A DNA stretch of 64,000 bases from Rhizobium sp. CCGE531 (lineage in GTDB: Bacteria > Pseudomonadota > Alphaproteobacteria > Rhizobiales > Rhizobiaceae): positions 1,837,001 through 1,901,000 of the forward strand of contig NZ_CP032684.1 of NCBI RefSeq assembly GCF_003627795.1. The letters run 5' to 3'. Positions within the stretch are counted from its first letter, which is position 1. Each line of letters begins with the position of its first letter. This document shows, in pieces, positions 47,568 through 56,872 of the stretch. The notes beneath the pieces were generated by a model. The model saw nothing but the letters and a program-made list of their open reading frames with translations, had not been told where the DNA came from and did no database searches. The position numbers and the translations under genes were made by a program.

Positions 47568-48887
47568 ATGGCAGATGCCCTCAAAATCGGCATTGCGGGC
47601 TTGGGCACCGTTGGTGCTTCGCTTGTCCGCATCATCCAGAGCCGCGCTAACGAGCTTGCCGTTACCTGCGGTCGTCCCGTCAAGATCGTTGCCGTCACCG
47701 CGCGCGATCGCACGCGGGATCGCGGCATCGATCTCACCGATATCGAATGGTTCGGCGGCCCTGTCGATCTGGCGCAGAAGGCCGATATCGACGTTTTCGT
47801 CGAGCTGATCGGCGGCTCCGAGGGCGCTGCAAACGCTGCCGTGCGCGCGGCTCTTGCCCGCGGTCTGCATGTCGTCACCGCCAACAAGGCGCTGCTTGCC
47901 TATCACGGTGTCGAGCTCGCCCAGATTGCGGAAGAGAAGGGCGCCCTTCTCAATTTCGAGGCGGCCGTCGCCGGTGGCATTCCGGTGATCAAGGCGCTGC
48001 GCGAATCGCTGACCGGCAATACCATTTCCCGCGTCTACGGGATCATGAACGGCACCTGCAACTACATCCTCACCCGGATGGAGAAGGAAGGCCTGTCCTT
48101 CGCCGACTGCCTGAAGGAAGCGCAGCGTCTCGGCTATGCCGAAGCCGATCCGGCCTTCGATATCGAAGGCAACGACACCGCGCATAAGCTCGCCATCCTG
48201 ACGACGCTCGCTTTCGGCAATCGCATCGCGGCCGACGACATCTATCTCGAGGGGATCACCAACGTCTCCATCGAGGATATCCGCGCCGCCGCCGACCTCG
48301 GCTACCGCATCAAGCTGCTCGGCGTCGCCCAGCGCACCGAGAGCGGCATCGAACAGCGCGTCCACCCGACGATGGTGCCGCTCGAATCGGTCATCGCCCA
48401 GGTCGACGGCGTCACCAATGCGGTCGCGATCGAATCGGACATTCTCGGCGAACTGCTGATGGTCGGCCCCGGTGCCGGCGGCAATGCGACAGCTTCATCC
48501 GTACTCGGCGACATCGCCGATATCGCCAAGAGCCGGCCGGGCGAGCAGCGCGTGCCGGTGCTGGGCCATCCCGCCAAGGCGCTGGAACCCTACCGCAAGG
48601 CGCAGATGCAGAGCCATGAAGGCGGCTATTTCATCCGCCTGACCGTTCTCGACCGCACCGGCGTCTTCGCGAGCGTCGCGACCCGCATGGCGGAAAACCA
48701 TATTTCGCTCGAATCGATCGTACAGCGCGCGACGCAGCATCTGGCGCCGGCCCATCATCAGACGATCATCCTCGTCACCCATGCGACGACAGAGGATTCG
48801 GTGCGCAAGGCGGTTGCGGCAATCAAGAACGAAGGCTATCTCGTCGGCGAGCCGCAGGTCATCCGTATCGAGCGGCCGAAAGAATAG
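47568..48887 (+). CDS. hom: Homoserine dehydrogenase
   Basis: 439 residues. The Rossmann NAD(P) motif GIAGLGTVGASL is at the N terminus; GLHVVTANKALLA, GIPVIKALRESL and IMNGTCNYILTRME mark the catalytic domain, with DPAFDIEGNDTAHKLAIL further on. The C-terminal ACT domain (about 350-439: FIRLTVLDRTGVFASVATRM) suggests feedback control by threonine. It reduces aspartate semialdehyde to homoserine, leading to threonine and methionine. Cagga about nine bases before ATG is the likely ribosome-binding site. Confidence 0.96.
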   Translation: MADALKIGIAGLGTVGASLVRIIQSRANELAVTCGRPVKIVAVTARDRTRDRGIDLTDIEWFGGPVDLAQKADIDVFVELIGGSEGAANAAVRAALARGLHVVTANKALLAYHGVELAQIAEEKGALLNFEAAVAGGIPVIKALRESLTGNTISRVYGIMNGTCNYILTRMEKEGLSFADCLKEAQRLGYAEADPAFDIEGNDTAHKLAILTTLAFGNRIAADDIYLEGITNVSIEDIRAAADLGYRIKLLGVAQRTESGIEQRVHPTMVPLESVIAQVDGVTNAVAIESDILGELLMVGPGAGGNATASSVLGDIADIAKSRPGEQRVPVLGHPAKALEPYRKAQMQSHEGGYFIRLTVLDRTGVFASVATRMAENHISLESIVQRATQHLAPAHHQTIILVTHATTEDSVRKAVAAIKNEGYLVGEPQVIRIERPKE

Positions 48888-48897
48888 GGCTGATAGC

Positions 48898-48924
48898 GGC
48901 GGCGTGTCTCGTAGGGACGCCGCC
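48898..48924 (+). other. Hairpin between hom and recJ
   Basis: ggcggcgt (48898-48905) pairs with acgccgcc (48917-48924). No T-run follows, so not a clear intrinsic terminator. Confidence 0.35.
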
Positions 48925-48941
48925 CTCAAACTCCGGGAGAG

Positions 48942-50747
48942 ATGGTGGAGCAACCGGTCGATCCAGTTCAGCGGGCATTTCTCGGTGTCGAGCGCTCGGT
49001 GTCAGGCAATCGCTGGGTTTCCCGGCTCGATCAGGCCGGCCTGAATAGGGCGCTGGCCATCGCGCAGACACATGGCCTGCCGGAGCTGATTGCGCGCGTG
49101 CTTGCCGGACGCGGCGTCGGGCAAGAAGAGGCCATGGCCTTCCTCGATCCGACCATCCGTGGCCTGATGCCGGATCCGCATCTGCTGACCGATTGTGAAA
49201 AGGCCGCGCAGCGTCTCCTGCATACGGTCAGGAAGGGCGAGACGGTTGCGATCTTCGGCGACTACGATGTCGACGGCGCGGCTTCCTCAGCGCTCCTCTA
49301 TCGCTTCCTGGCACACTTCGGCGTTCCCACAAGCATCTACATTCCCGATCGCATCTTTGAGGGCTACGGCCCCAATCCTACAGCCATCAATCAGCTGATC
49401 GACAACGGCGCGACGCTGATCGTGACGGTCGATTGCGGCTCCACCAGCTTCGAATCGCTTGAGGTGGCGAGGGCGCGCAATATCGACGTCGTCGTGATTG
49501 ATCACCATCAGGTGGCGCACGAGCTGCCGCCATGCCATGCCCTGGTCAATCCGAACCGTGAGGATGATCTGTCGGGGCAGGGGCATCTCTGTGCCGCCGG
49601 CGTCGTTTTCATGGTTCTGGTCGCAGCCCTGCGGCTCTTGCGCGAGACCGGTGATTCCCGGGTGCGTTCGATCGATCTGCTTGCCTTGCTCGATATCGTC
49701 GCGCTCGCGACCGTTTGCGATGTCGTGCCGCTGAAGGGCCTCAATCGCGCCTATGTCGTCAAGGGGCTGATCGCCGCCCGCCATCAGGGCAATCTCGGGC
49801 TTGCAGCGCTGTTTCGCAAGGCCGGTCTCAACGGTCCCGTCTCGCCCTATCATTTCGGCTTCCTGATCGGCCCGCGCATCAATGCCGGTGGCCGTATCGG
49901 CGATGCTGCGCTCGGCGCGCGCCTGCTGACGCTGGACGATACCGGCGAGGCGGAAACGATCGCCGCGAAGCTCGATGAGCTCAACCGCGAAAGGCAGGCC
50001 ATGGAAGCCGCAATGCTGCAGGAAGCCGAGGCCGAGGCGCTGGCGGAATATGGCAATGGCGATGGTGCCTCCGTCATCATCACGGCGCGCGAGAACTGGC
50101 ATCCGGGGATCGTAGGCCTCATTGCATCGCGCCTGAAAGACAAATTCCGCCGGCCGGCCTTCGCCATCGCCTTCGATCCGACGGGAAAGGGCACAGGCTC
50201 CGGTCGCTCCATCAATGGCTTCGACATGGGCCGCATGGTGCGTGCCGCTGTCGACGCCGGCCTGCTGGTCAAGGGTGGCGGCCATGCCATGGCGGCCGGC
50301 CTGACGGTGGAACGAAGCAATCTCGGCAAGCTGCGGGCCTTTTTTACCGAAAAGGCGGAGAGGCAGGTGGCCGGTCTGGTCGCCAACGAAACGCTGAAGA
50401 TCGACGGCGCGCTCGGCGCAAGCGGCGCGACCGTGGAGCTCATCGACAGGCTCGAGACGGCCGGTCCCTATGGCTCGGGCCATCCGCAGCCCATCTTCGC
50501 GCTGCCGAGCCACCGACTGCGCGATTCCCGCCTCGTCGGCCAGTCGCACATCAAGATCACGCTGGAAGCGCAGGACGGCGGCCGGGTGGATGGTATTGCC
50601 TTCCGTTCGGCTGAGACGCCTCTGGGCGAGCTGCTGATGTCATCCCGTGGCGCGCAGATCCACGTCGCCGGCACGCTTGGCGCTGACCATTGGCAGGGAA
50701 GCCGCCGCGTGCAGCTTCGTGTCACGGACGCGGCAAAAGCTCCGTGA
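48942..50747 (+). CDS. recJ: Single-stranded-DNA-specific exonuclease RecJ
   Basis: 601 residues. DHH-family motifs: AIFGDYDVDGAASSALL (motif I), TVDCGSTSF, VVIDHHQVAHELP with Asp187-His188-His189, and the DHHA1 domain with GHAMAAGLTV near residue 450. The C-terminal OB fold (~500-595) binds DNA. It digests single-stranded DNA 5' to 3' in recombination and repair. Full length. It lies 54 bases after hom on the same strand. Confidence 0.96.
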   Translation: MVEQPVDPVQRAFLGVERSVSGNRWVSRLDQAGLNRALAIAQTHGLPELIARVLAGRGVGQEEAMAFLDPTIRGLMPDPHLLTDCEKAAQRLLHTVRKGETVAIFGDYDVDGAASSALLYRFLAHFGVPTSIYIPDRIFEGYGPNPTAINQLIDNGATLIVTVDCGSTSFESLEVARARNIDVVVIDHHQVAHELPPCHALVNPNREDDLSGQGHLCAAGVVFMVLVAALRLLRETGDSRVRSIDLLALLDIVALATVCDVVPLKGLNRAYVVKGLIAARHQGNLGLAALFRKAGLNGPVSPYHFGFLIGPRINAGGRIGDAALGARLLTLDDTGEAETIAAKLDELNRERQAMEAAMLQEAEAEALAEYGNGDGASVIITARENWHPGIVGLIASRLKDKFRRPAFAIAFDPTGKGTGSGRSINGFDMGRMVRAAVDAGLLVKGGGHAMAAGLTVERSNLGKLRAFFTEKAERQVAGLVANETLKIDGALGASGATVELIDRLETAGPYGSGHPQPIFALPSHRLRDSRLVGQSHIKITLEAQDGGRVDGIAFRSAETPLGELLMSSRGAQIHVAGTLGADHWQGSRRVQLRVTDAAKAP

Positions 50748-50808
50748 AATAAATCATTCACAGCGTCGCTTTAAGAAGCAAAATCAACGATTTTAAGGAG
50801 AGGGACAG

Positions 50809-50883
50809 TGGCACGCCCTAGGGGAGTCGAACCCCTCTTTACAGAATGAAAATCTGTCGTCCTAACCGATAGACGAAGGGCGC
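50809..50883 (-). tRNA. tRNA-Glu (TTC)
   Basis: Complement starts GCGCCCTTCGTCTATCGG. Acceptor stem of seven pairs with a G1-U72 wobble, anticodon loop TTTTCAT with anticodon TTC, T-loop GTTCGACTC. G73 discriminator and CCA are encoded. Confidence 0.97.
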
Positions 50884-50936
50884 GTGCTGTGGCGCCCTTA
50901 TAGTCAGCACCCTTCATTCCCGCAAGCGGAAAAACG

Positions 50937-50968
50937 AGAAAAATCCCAGAAAAATCCCAGAAAAATCC
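50937..50968. repeat. Three tandem copies of agaaaaatccc
   Basis: Copies at 50937-50947, 50948-50958 and a 10-base third copy at 50959-50968, between two tRNA-Glu genes. Probably slippage in the promoter region of the minus-strand tRNA at 50809-50883. Confidence 0.7.
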
Positions 50969-51024
50969 ATGACTAGACGAAGATTTTTCGAGGCGATTGT
51001 GGAAAACATCGAGCCATCGCGATC

Positions 51025-51099
51025 TGGTACGCCCTAGGGGAGTCGAACCCCTCTTTACAGAATGAGAATCTGTCGTCCTAACCGATAGACGAAGGGCGC
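51025..51099 (-). tRNA. tRNA-Glu (CTC)
   Basis: Same body as its neighbours, but the anticodon loop reads TTCTCAT, anticodon CTC. The discriminator base is A73 instead of G73; CCA is encoded. Confidence 0.96.
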
Positions 51100-51113
51100 A
51101 TGCTGCAAGACCT

Positions 51114-51216
51114 AAAGCATGTCGCGATCTTTTAGATTCGCTCCTCGCGCTTTAGGTCTTTGATTTCGCGCATGTCGTTATCGCAAAACCGCTGCACACT
51201 TTTGCGCGACATGCTG
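51114..51216. repeat. Rhizobial palindromic intergenic repeat
   Basis: About 103 bases bounded by inverted ends, aaagcatgtcgcg at the left and cgcgacatgct at the right, with internal segments ctttaggtctttgatttcgc and gctgcacacttttgcgcgac. From memory this motif set is a common intergenic repeat in Rhizobium genomes. It lies between two tRNA-Glu genes. Confidence 0.65.
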
Positions 51217-51287
51217 TAAATAGGAATAGCCTATTGCGTCCGCAAGCGATAGCTCAATGAATTCATAATGGGGAAGAAGAACAACAG

Positions 51288-51362
51288 TGGCACGCCCTAG
51301 GGGAGTCGAACCCCTCTTTACAGAATGAAAATCTGTCGTCCTAACCGATAGACGAAGGGCGC
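51288..51362 (-). tRNA. tRNA-Glu (TTC), second copy
   Basis: Identical in the visible tRNA body to the copy at 50809-50883: anticodon TTC, G73, encoded CCA. Confidence 0.97.
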
Positions 51363-51534
51363 GTGCGCTGTTGTGTGGCGCGCTTATAGCGGGGTGATTT
51401 CATTCCCGCAAGCGGCAATTTTGCTTTTTTGTGGAAAAAATGACAGATGGGTGAAACTGCCGACAGCCCTGAATAAGTGAGACTTAACAGGCTCTTGCCG
51501 GCGATATCGGAGATTCCCTGGAAACGCGGGCTCC

Positions 51535-52329
51535 TTACTGGCCGTTTCCGCCTTGTATCGGCTGCACGAGCAGCTTGCCGTTTTGAGGCTGGTTTTTCGA
51601 TGCCACGAACTGCGCCAGGATCGCCGCTTGTTTGCCGTTCAGTTCGCGGACATTCGGGTTCGGCGCTGCCATGACGCCCGAGGGCGTCACCTGCGCAACC
51701 GGCTGCCCCGAATTCGCCGCGGGAGTGCTTGCATTGCGGATGACGGGCGGCGGCAGCACATCGGCCGAGGTGCGGCCGTTCGGCGCGCCTGAGGCGTCCA
51801 TCGCTTGCGGCGCGGTGGTCTGCATCGCTGTCGGGGGCGTAGTGTAGACGCTGCGCATCATCGGCGTGATGGCCTGTGCGCCGTCAGGTTGGGTCTTGGC
51901 AAGCGTCCCGTCCGGGTTGACGGCGATCGGCGGAGGGGCTGAAAAGATGCTGCTCCTGTTCGCATTGACGCCAGTCGGCTGCGTGACCAGGCCGGCGATG
52001 CCGGTCTGTCCGTCCACGGGAGCTGCCGTCGGGGCGGGATAGAACGCTTGATTTTGCTGGGCGACGATCTGCTGGCGCGTGCCGTTGACGCTGTGCACCA
52101 GGGGGTCGCGATAGGTGCCATCGGCTTTGCGACGGCGGGCGTCGGCGCTGCTGTTCATGTCGGCCGCGAGCTGTTCGGCCGCCGTCGGTTGCGCGGCGGG
52201 TGCGGCTTCCGATGTCTCCGTCGGCTTCTTGGCCGTGGTCGCGCAGCCGGCGATCATCACAAATGAGACAATGACGGCAATAGTGCTTGCGAGCTTCTTC
52301 CCGCCGTATAAAATCTGTTGATCGCACAT
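51535..52329 (-). CDS. Proline/alanine-rich lipoprotein of unknown function
   Basis: 264 residues from MCDQQILYGGKKLAS (ATG 52329); the frame extends to 52452 but that part lacks protein character. The signal ends in VMIAGC, a lipobox, so the mature Cys is acylated and the protein sits in a membrane. The rest is low-complexity, rich in Pro, Ala, Thr and Asn, with no domain recognised. The C terminus has NGKQAAILAQFVASKNQ, which is helical. Confidence 0.72.
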   Translation of the reverse strand: MCDQQILYGGKKLASTIAVIVSFVMIAGCATTAKKPTETSEAAPAAQPTAAEQLAADMNSSADARRRKADGTYRDPLVHSVNGTRQQIVAQQNQAFYPAPTAAPVDGQTGIAGLVTQPTGVNANRSSIFSAPPPIAVNPDGTLAKTQPDGAQAITPMMRSVYTTPPTAMQTTAPQAMDASGAPNGRTSADVLPPPVIRNASTPAANSGQPVAQVTPSGVMAAPNPNVRELNGKQAAILAQFVASKNQPQNGKLLVQPIQGGNGQ

Positions 52330-52533
52330 GGGACGTTCCCTGCAAAAAGGTTTGCATCGGAACGGCCTCCTGCGAGGGACGATGATATCGCACGCGCCAA
52401 CTGGGAATGATGACCGCGCGATATCCGATGCATGATGCTTCGAGTCGTCCAAGCATGCCGGAGGATGGGCATGGGCGGCAAGCGCGAAACGGATGGCTCC
52501 GCGCGTGCCGTAAGCCTCGCGAAAGCTTGGCTC

Positions 52534-52974
52534 CTACCAGGAGCCGGTATTGGGCATCGAGGCCCAGGGTTCCGCAGATGGAAGATTATCGCCCTTCTGC
52601 AGGATTTCGATGGAAATGCCGTCCGGAGAGCGCACGAAGGCCATGTGACCGTCGCGCGGCGGGCGATTGATCGTGATGCCGTTGTCCATGAGCTTCTGGC
52701 AGGTCGCATAAATATCGTCGACCTCATAGGCGAGGTGGCCGAAATTGCGTCCTCCGCTATATTCCTCCGGGTCCCAGTTATAGGTCAGTTCCAGGCTGGG
52801 CGCGCCATTGCTGCGAGACGATTCGGCATCCTCGCCGGCTGCAAGGAATACGAGTGTGAAACGACCTTTCTCGTTCTCGTAGCGGCGGGTTTCAGTAAGA
52901 CCGAACAAGGTGCTATAAAAATGCAACGAGGCGTCGAGATCGGTGACGCGGACCATCGTATGGAGATAACGCAT
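52534..52974 (-). CDS. gloA: Lactoylglutathione lyase (glyoxalase I)
   Basis: 146 residues, typical length. VOC fold with metal and substrate motifs in order: [55 protein letters not shown] and [11 protein letters not shown]. It converts the hemithioacetal of methylglyoxal and glutathione to S-lactoylglutathione. Stands alone, divergent from the cold-shock gene. Confidence 0.95.
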   Translation of the reverse strand: MRYLHTMVRVTDLDASLHFYSTLFGLTETRRYENEKGRFTLVFLAAGEDAESSRSNGAPSLELTYNWDPEEYSGGRNFGHLAYEVDDIYATCQKLMDNGITINRPPRDGHMAFVRSPDGISIEILQKGDNLPSAEPWASMPNTGSW

Positions 52975-53172
52975 TCTATTTCCTCTCTTAATGTTGCGCT
53001 GGCCCGATCTTCGATCGAAGCACCAGCTTCGCGCAAGTCACTGGAGCGATAATCTTAGGGTGGGAATAAACGAAAACTAGGACTTGCGCTTTTCCGTTAC
53101 CAAGATGTTAATCTTGATATCAGGGAATCAGTTAACCGTAACAGTGTGACGCGTAATCGAGGGCTGGCTAGG

Positions 53173-53751
53173 ATGGGTGACAGAATTTCAACGAAGGGAG
53201 TTGACGACTTCGAAGAGATGTCGGGCGATACCGTCGAGCTCATCGAAATCTCCGGCATCGTCAAGTGGTTCGACGTCGCCAAGGGATTCGGTTTTATCGT
53301 GCCTGACAATGGCATGCAGGACGTATTGCTGCATGTGACGTGTCTGCGCCGTGACGGTTATCAGACGATTCTCGAAGGAACCCGCATCGTCGCGCTGATC
53401 CAGCGCAGGGAGCGTGGCTATCAGGCCTTCAAGATCCTCTCCATGGATCAGTCGACCGCCGTGCATCCCTCGCAGATGCCGCCGGTTCGCACGCATGTGC
53501 AGGTGACGGCGACGAGCGGTCTGGAGCGCGCGCTGGTGAAGTGGTTCAACCGCACCAAGGGCTTCGGCTTCCTGACGCGCGGCGAGGGCACCGAGGATAT
53601 TTTCGTACATATGGAAACGCTACGTCGCTTCGGTCTGGCCGAGCTGCGGCCGGGGCAGGTGGTGCTCGTCCGCTTCGGGCCTGGCGAAAAAGGCTTGATG
53701 GCGGCGGAAATCCATCCGGATGCGCCGAGCCCGGTGACGCGGCCGCACTGA
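53173..53751 (+). CDS. Double cold-shock-domain protein
   Basis: 192 residues from [13 protein letters not shown] (ATG 53173; the frame opens at 53146). Two CspA-type domains: [19 protein letters not shown] near residue 30 and [20 protein letters not shown] near 120, each with RNP1-like KGFGF and an RNP2-like strand (DVLLHV, DIFVHM). Rhizobia typically carry one such two-domain protein. It binds single-stranded nucleic acid, probably as an RNA chaperone. The DUF192 gene starts right after its stop. Confidence 0.9.
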   Translation: MGDRISTKGVDDFEEMSGDTVELIEISGIVKWFDVAKGFGFIVPDNGMQDVLLHVTCLRRDGYQTILEGTRIVALIQRRERGYQAFKILSMDQSTAVHPSQMPPVRTHVQVTATSGLERALVKWFNRTKGFGFLTRGEGTEDIFVHMETLRRFGLAELRPGQVVLVRFGPGEKGLMAAEIHPDAPSPVTRPH

Positions 53752-53752
53752 T

Positions 53753-54271
53753 ATGAATAGAGGCATATTTCCTAGAGTTCTGAAAAGCGCCATTTTGGCG
53801 CTTTTTCTCGTTGGGGCAGTCGTCCCGTCCTCCTTCGCGGCGCAAACTGCGGGACAGCAACAGCAGTTGATGGCGTTCGATTCGGAGCCGCTGACGATCG
53901 TATCGGCCAAGGGGCAGACTCATAAATTCACCGTGGAGCTGGCGCTGACGCCGGCGCAGCTTGAATATGGTCTGATGTATCGCGACAAGATGCAGGGCGA
54001 CCACGGCATGCTGTTTGATTTCGGCGCGCCGAGGCCGGTCATGATGTGGATGAAGAACACCGAGCTGTCGCTCGACATGCTCTTTCTGGACCAGAGCGGC
54101 ACCGTTACCCATATCCAGGAAAACGCCGTGCCTTATTCCGAAACGATCATCAATTCCGGCGGGCCGGTCGCCTATGTGATCGAGCTGAACGGCGGGATCG
54201 TCAGGAAGCTTGGCCTTGCCGTCGGCGACAAGGTGGCGAGCGCGACGATTTCGGCAAAGCTCGGCAAGTAG
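53753..54271 (+). CDS. DUF192-family secreted protein
   Basis: 172 residues with a signal peptide (LKSAILALFLVGAVVPSSFA, cut near residue 29). DUF192 pattern: ELALTPAQLEYGLMYRDKM, MLFDFGAPRPVMMWMKNTEL, LDMLFLDQSGTVTHI and YVIELNGGIVRKLGL. The family is widespread, small and beta-rich; no activity is established. It starts 1 base past the cold-shock stop and is probably co-transcribed. Confidence 0.9.
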   Translation: MNRGIFPRVLKSAILALFLVGAVVPSSFAAQTAGQQQQLMAFDSEPLTIVSAKGQTHKFTVELALTPAQLEYGLMYRDKMQGDHGMLFDFGAPRPVMMWMKNTELSLDMLFLDQSGTVTHIQENAVPYSETIINSGGPVAYVIELNGGIVRKLGLAVGDKVASATISAKLGK

Positions 54272-54437
54272 CTTTTCACTGGAAGATCTGCACGGCGCGA
54301 TTTTAGCTGTTGCAGCGTGGGGACGAACCGTGTATCTCCCCACTCGTTCCGCCGGACGGGTGTCATGCGGTGCAGGAACTTGAAACGTGATCCTTTTGCG
54401 AAAACGCAATATTCCAGCGGATCATGTTTGCGGGTAC

Positions 54438-54514
<77 letters not shown>

Positions 54515-54692
54515 TTTAAAATTTCCCTCTTTATGTCGATGAATTCGCGCCGAGGCTGGCGGCCTTTTCGCTTGAAAACAAAGGGATTCGCGGCTAAGCA
54601 AAGGTCGTGTTCGGTCGGTCTTCAAAGGCCGCGCCAAGGCAAAAGAAGCAAAGAAGCGGGTCGTTCCCGCTTTAATCGGAGGCGCTGCAGCG

Positions 54693-54998
54693 ATGCCTGC
54701 CAAGATTTATCGTCCCGCAAAGACCGCCATGCAATCCGGCAAGGCCAAGACCAACCTGTGGGTTCTGGAGTTCGATCAGGAAATCCCGCGCAAGATCGAT
54801 CCGATCATGGGCTATACGTCTTCGGCCGACACCCGCCAGCAGCTTAAGCTGACGTTCGACACGCAGGAGCAGGCTGAGGCCTATGCCCAGCGTAATGGCG
54901 TAGAATACCGCGTCATCGCTCCCAAGGATGCCGATCGTCAGGTGGTCTCCTATACCGACAATTTCCGTTACACGCGCATCCAGCCCTGGACTCACTGA
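54693..54998 (+). CDS. NDUFS4-like ETC complex I subunit
   Basis: 101 residues. MPAKIYRPAKTAMQSGKAKT, WVLEFDQEIPRKIDPIMGYT and QLKLTFDTQEQAEAYAQRNG match the small NDUFS4-type subunit common in alphaproteobacteria. It is thought to be an accessory subunit near the NADH-oxidising module of complex I. A monocistronic gene between two tRNAs. Confidence 0.93.
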   Translation: MPAKIYRPAKTAMQSGKAKTNLWVLEFDQEIPRKIDPIMGYTSSADTRQQLKLTFDTQEQAEAYAQRNGVEYRVIAPKDADRQVVSYTDNFRYTRIQPWTH

Positions 54999-55089
54999 GA
55001 CCGGTGTTTATTGAAGCCGCCGCCCATTGAGTTTGCCGGCGCTTTCAGGCATGTGTTGGCGGCCGTAATCAACTTGCGGCTTGGCCTAT

Positions 55090-55166
<77 letters not shown>

Positions 55167-55237
55167 TTTTCCCGATATGATTTGCGCGTGGTTGCATCGC
55201 ATGCCTATATCCAAGCGCCATTAGCACCGTTTCCTGT

Positions 55238-55399
55238 TCAGTTCGCCGCTCTCGGCCAGCTGCCGGCATCCACAGGTCTTGTTGCATCGACCGTCATCTG
55301 GATGAGGTCGTAGCCGAACATCGATCCGGCCAGTTTGATGACGATGATGGTCGCGCTTAAAAGTGCAAGCCCGCCGATGATTCTGTCGCTTTTCTTCAC
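55238..55399 (-). CDS. Small membrane protein of unknown function (53 aa)
   Basis: GTG at 55399 opens a 53-codon frame: MKKSDRIIGGLALLSATIIV, then IKLAGSMFGYDLIQMTV and a short polar tail. One membrane span covers residues ~8-26, with positive residues before it. Such tiny anchored proteins are common; no family recognised. Confidence 0.5.
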   Translation of the reverse strand: MKKSDRIIGGLALLSATIIVIKLAGSMFGYDLIQMTVDATRPVDAGSWPRAAN

Positions 55400-55489
55400 G
55401 GCCCGCTTCCCCCGACGTCTCGTGAATGCCGCGTTATTCGCGGCGGCAAAGAGTATATCGCGTTTTGTGCGAAGCGCTACAGGGCTCGC

Positions 55490-55744
55490 TCACGTTGCCA
55501 AGCGACCGGCGGCGATCAGGAGGAGGCAGCCTGCGATACCCTCGGTCCAGCGGCGACGGCGATCGCTGAAGCCCGCGCGCGATCCGATTACTGCGAGGAT
55601 GAGGCTGAGGAGGACATCGACGACCGCGCAGAGCCCGATGAATACAGCCGAGAGCAAAGACGCCTGCAGCGCTATGTTTCCATCGTGGCTGATGAACTGC
55701 GGTAGGATGGCGAAATAGATCATCATGCCCTTGGGGTTGACGGC
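55490..55744 (-). pseudogene. LysE-family exporter, C-terminal remnant
   Basis: The minus-strand frame NPKGMMIYFAILPQFISHDG, then LSAVFIGLCAVVDVLLSLIL and EGIAGCLLLIAAGRLAT, is the C-terminal ~80 residues of a LysE/RhtB amino-acid exporter. About 60% of the protein, its N terminus, is missing. The break is at about 55740, exactly where an Lrp fragment begins on the other strand. Confidence 0.8.
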
Positions 55745-55982
55745 GCAGGATGCGGAAACGATTGACCATTTTATCGCTGCCATGAAGAAGCTGCCGCAAG
55801 TGATGGAATGCTACATCATGCTCGGCGAAAGCGATGCGCTGCTGCGTGTCGCCGTTTCCGATCTTGATGACTACAGACGATTCCAGTCCACGCATCTGAC
55901 GAAGGTCAACAGCATTCAGAACGTCAAGACAGACGTGCCATGTGAGATCGTCAAGCAGACCTATGCTCTGCCGCTGGGCTGA
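55745..55982 (+). pseudogene. Lrp/AsnC-family regulator, C-terminal remnant
   Basis: AETIDHFIAAMKKLPQVMEC, YIMLGESDALLRVAVSDLDD and STHLTKVNSIQNVKTD are the ligand-binding (RAM) half of an Lrp-type regulator. The N-terminal helix-turn-helix is missing. An open ATG at 55725 is inherited from the LysE side. Lrp-type regulators commonly sit divergently beside the LysE exporter they control. Confidence 0.8.
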
Positions 55983-56022
55983 CAGGTTTGCTTGGCAGCC
56001 TTTATCCTGAGGACTGCACATG

Positions 56023-56058
56023 AAAAACCCGCCGGCTGCGAGGCAGCGGCGGGTTTTC
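56023..56058 (-). terminator. Intrinsic terminator of the aap operon
   Basis: aaaacccgccg ... cggcgggtttt forms a GC-rich stem with a T-run on both strands, just after the aapP stop. It can act in both directions, also ending the Lrp remnant transcript. Confidence 0.85.
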
Positions 56059-56079
56059 CCTGGTCGAACCGTTGCTCGA

Positions 56080-56853
56080 TTAGTGCAGGATTTGGCTCAG
56101 GAAGAGCTTGGTGCGCTCATGCTGTGGATTGTCGAAGAATTCCTTCGGCGAATTCTGTTCGACGATCTGGCCCTGGTCCATGAAGATGACGCGGTTGGCG
56201 ACCTGGCGGGCAAAGCCCATTTCGTGGGTCACGCAGAGCATGGTCATGCCTTCTTCGGCAAGGCCCACCATCGTGTCGAGCACTTCCTTGATCATTTCCG
56301 GGTCGAGCGCGGAGGTCGGCTCGTCGAACAGCATGATCTTCGGGTTCATGCAGAGCGAGCGGGCAATCGCCACGCGCTGCTGCTGGCCGCCCGAAAGCTG
56401 GCCGGGATATTTCTTCGCCTGTTCGGGGATCTTGACGCGCTTGAGGAAGTGCATGGCGATTTCTTCCGCCTGCTTCTTCGGCATCTTGCGCACCCAGATC
56501 GGCGCCAGCGTGCAGTTTTCCAGAATGGTCAAGTGCGGGAAGAGGTTGAAGTGCTGGAACACCATGCCGACTTCGCGGCGCACTTCATCGATTTTCTTCA
56601 GGTCGTTCGTCAGCTCCACGCCGTCGACGATGATCTGGCCTTTCTGATGCTCTTCCAGGCGGTTGATGCAGCGGATCATCGTCGATTTGCCCGAGCCGGA
56701 AGGACCGGCGATGACGATGCGCTCACCGCGCATGACCTTCAGGTTGATATCGCGCAACACATGGAAGTCGCCATACCACTTGTTCAGATTGATCATATCG
56801 ACCGCGACCTCGGTCTCGGAAACGGTCATTTTTTTCGATTGGGCATCAGCCAT
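56080..56853 (-). CDS. aapP: General L-amino-acid ABC transporter, ATPase AapP
   Basis: 257 residues. Walker [11 protein letters not shown]-loop [12 protein letters not shown], signature LSGGQQQR, Walker [14 protein letters not shown] and switch His in [11 protein letters not shown] are all present. It powers uptake of many L-amino acids through AapQ and AapM. Last gene of aapJQMP, 19 bases after aapM. Confidence 0.96.
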   Translation of the reverse strand: MADAQSKKMTVSETEVAVDMINLNKWYGDFHVLRDINLKVMRGERIVIAGPSGSGKSTMIRCINRLEEHQKGQIIVDGVELTNDLKKIDEVRREVGMVFQHFNLFPHLTILENCTLAPIWVRKMPKKQAEEIAMHFLKRVKIPEQAKKYPGQLSGGQQQRVAIARSLCMNPKIMLFDEPTSALDPEMIKEVLDTMVGLAEEGMTMLCVTHEMGFARQVANRVIFMDQGQIVEQNSPKEFFDNPQHERTKLFLSQILH

Positions 56854-56872
56854 TTTTTTATTCCCTCAGTTT

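Noticed and set aside
47202..48365. 387-codon minus-strand frame opposite alaC and hom
   Set aside because: Covers the ends of two clear genes on the other strand and resembles no protein family.
49287..50549. 420-codon minus-strand frame opposite recJ
   Set aside because: Antisense to an intact RecJ with all motifs.
50937..50968. CRISPR-like repeat
   Set aside because: Three contiguous 11-base copies with no spacers; simple tandem repeat. No CRISPR array or cas gene was seen in the window.
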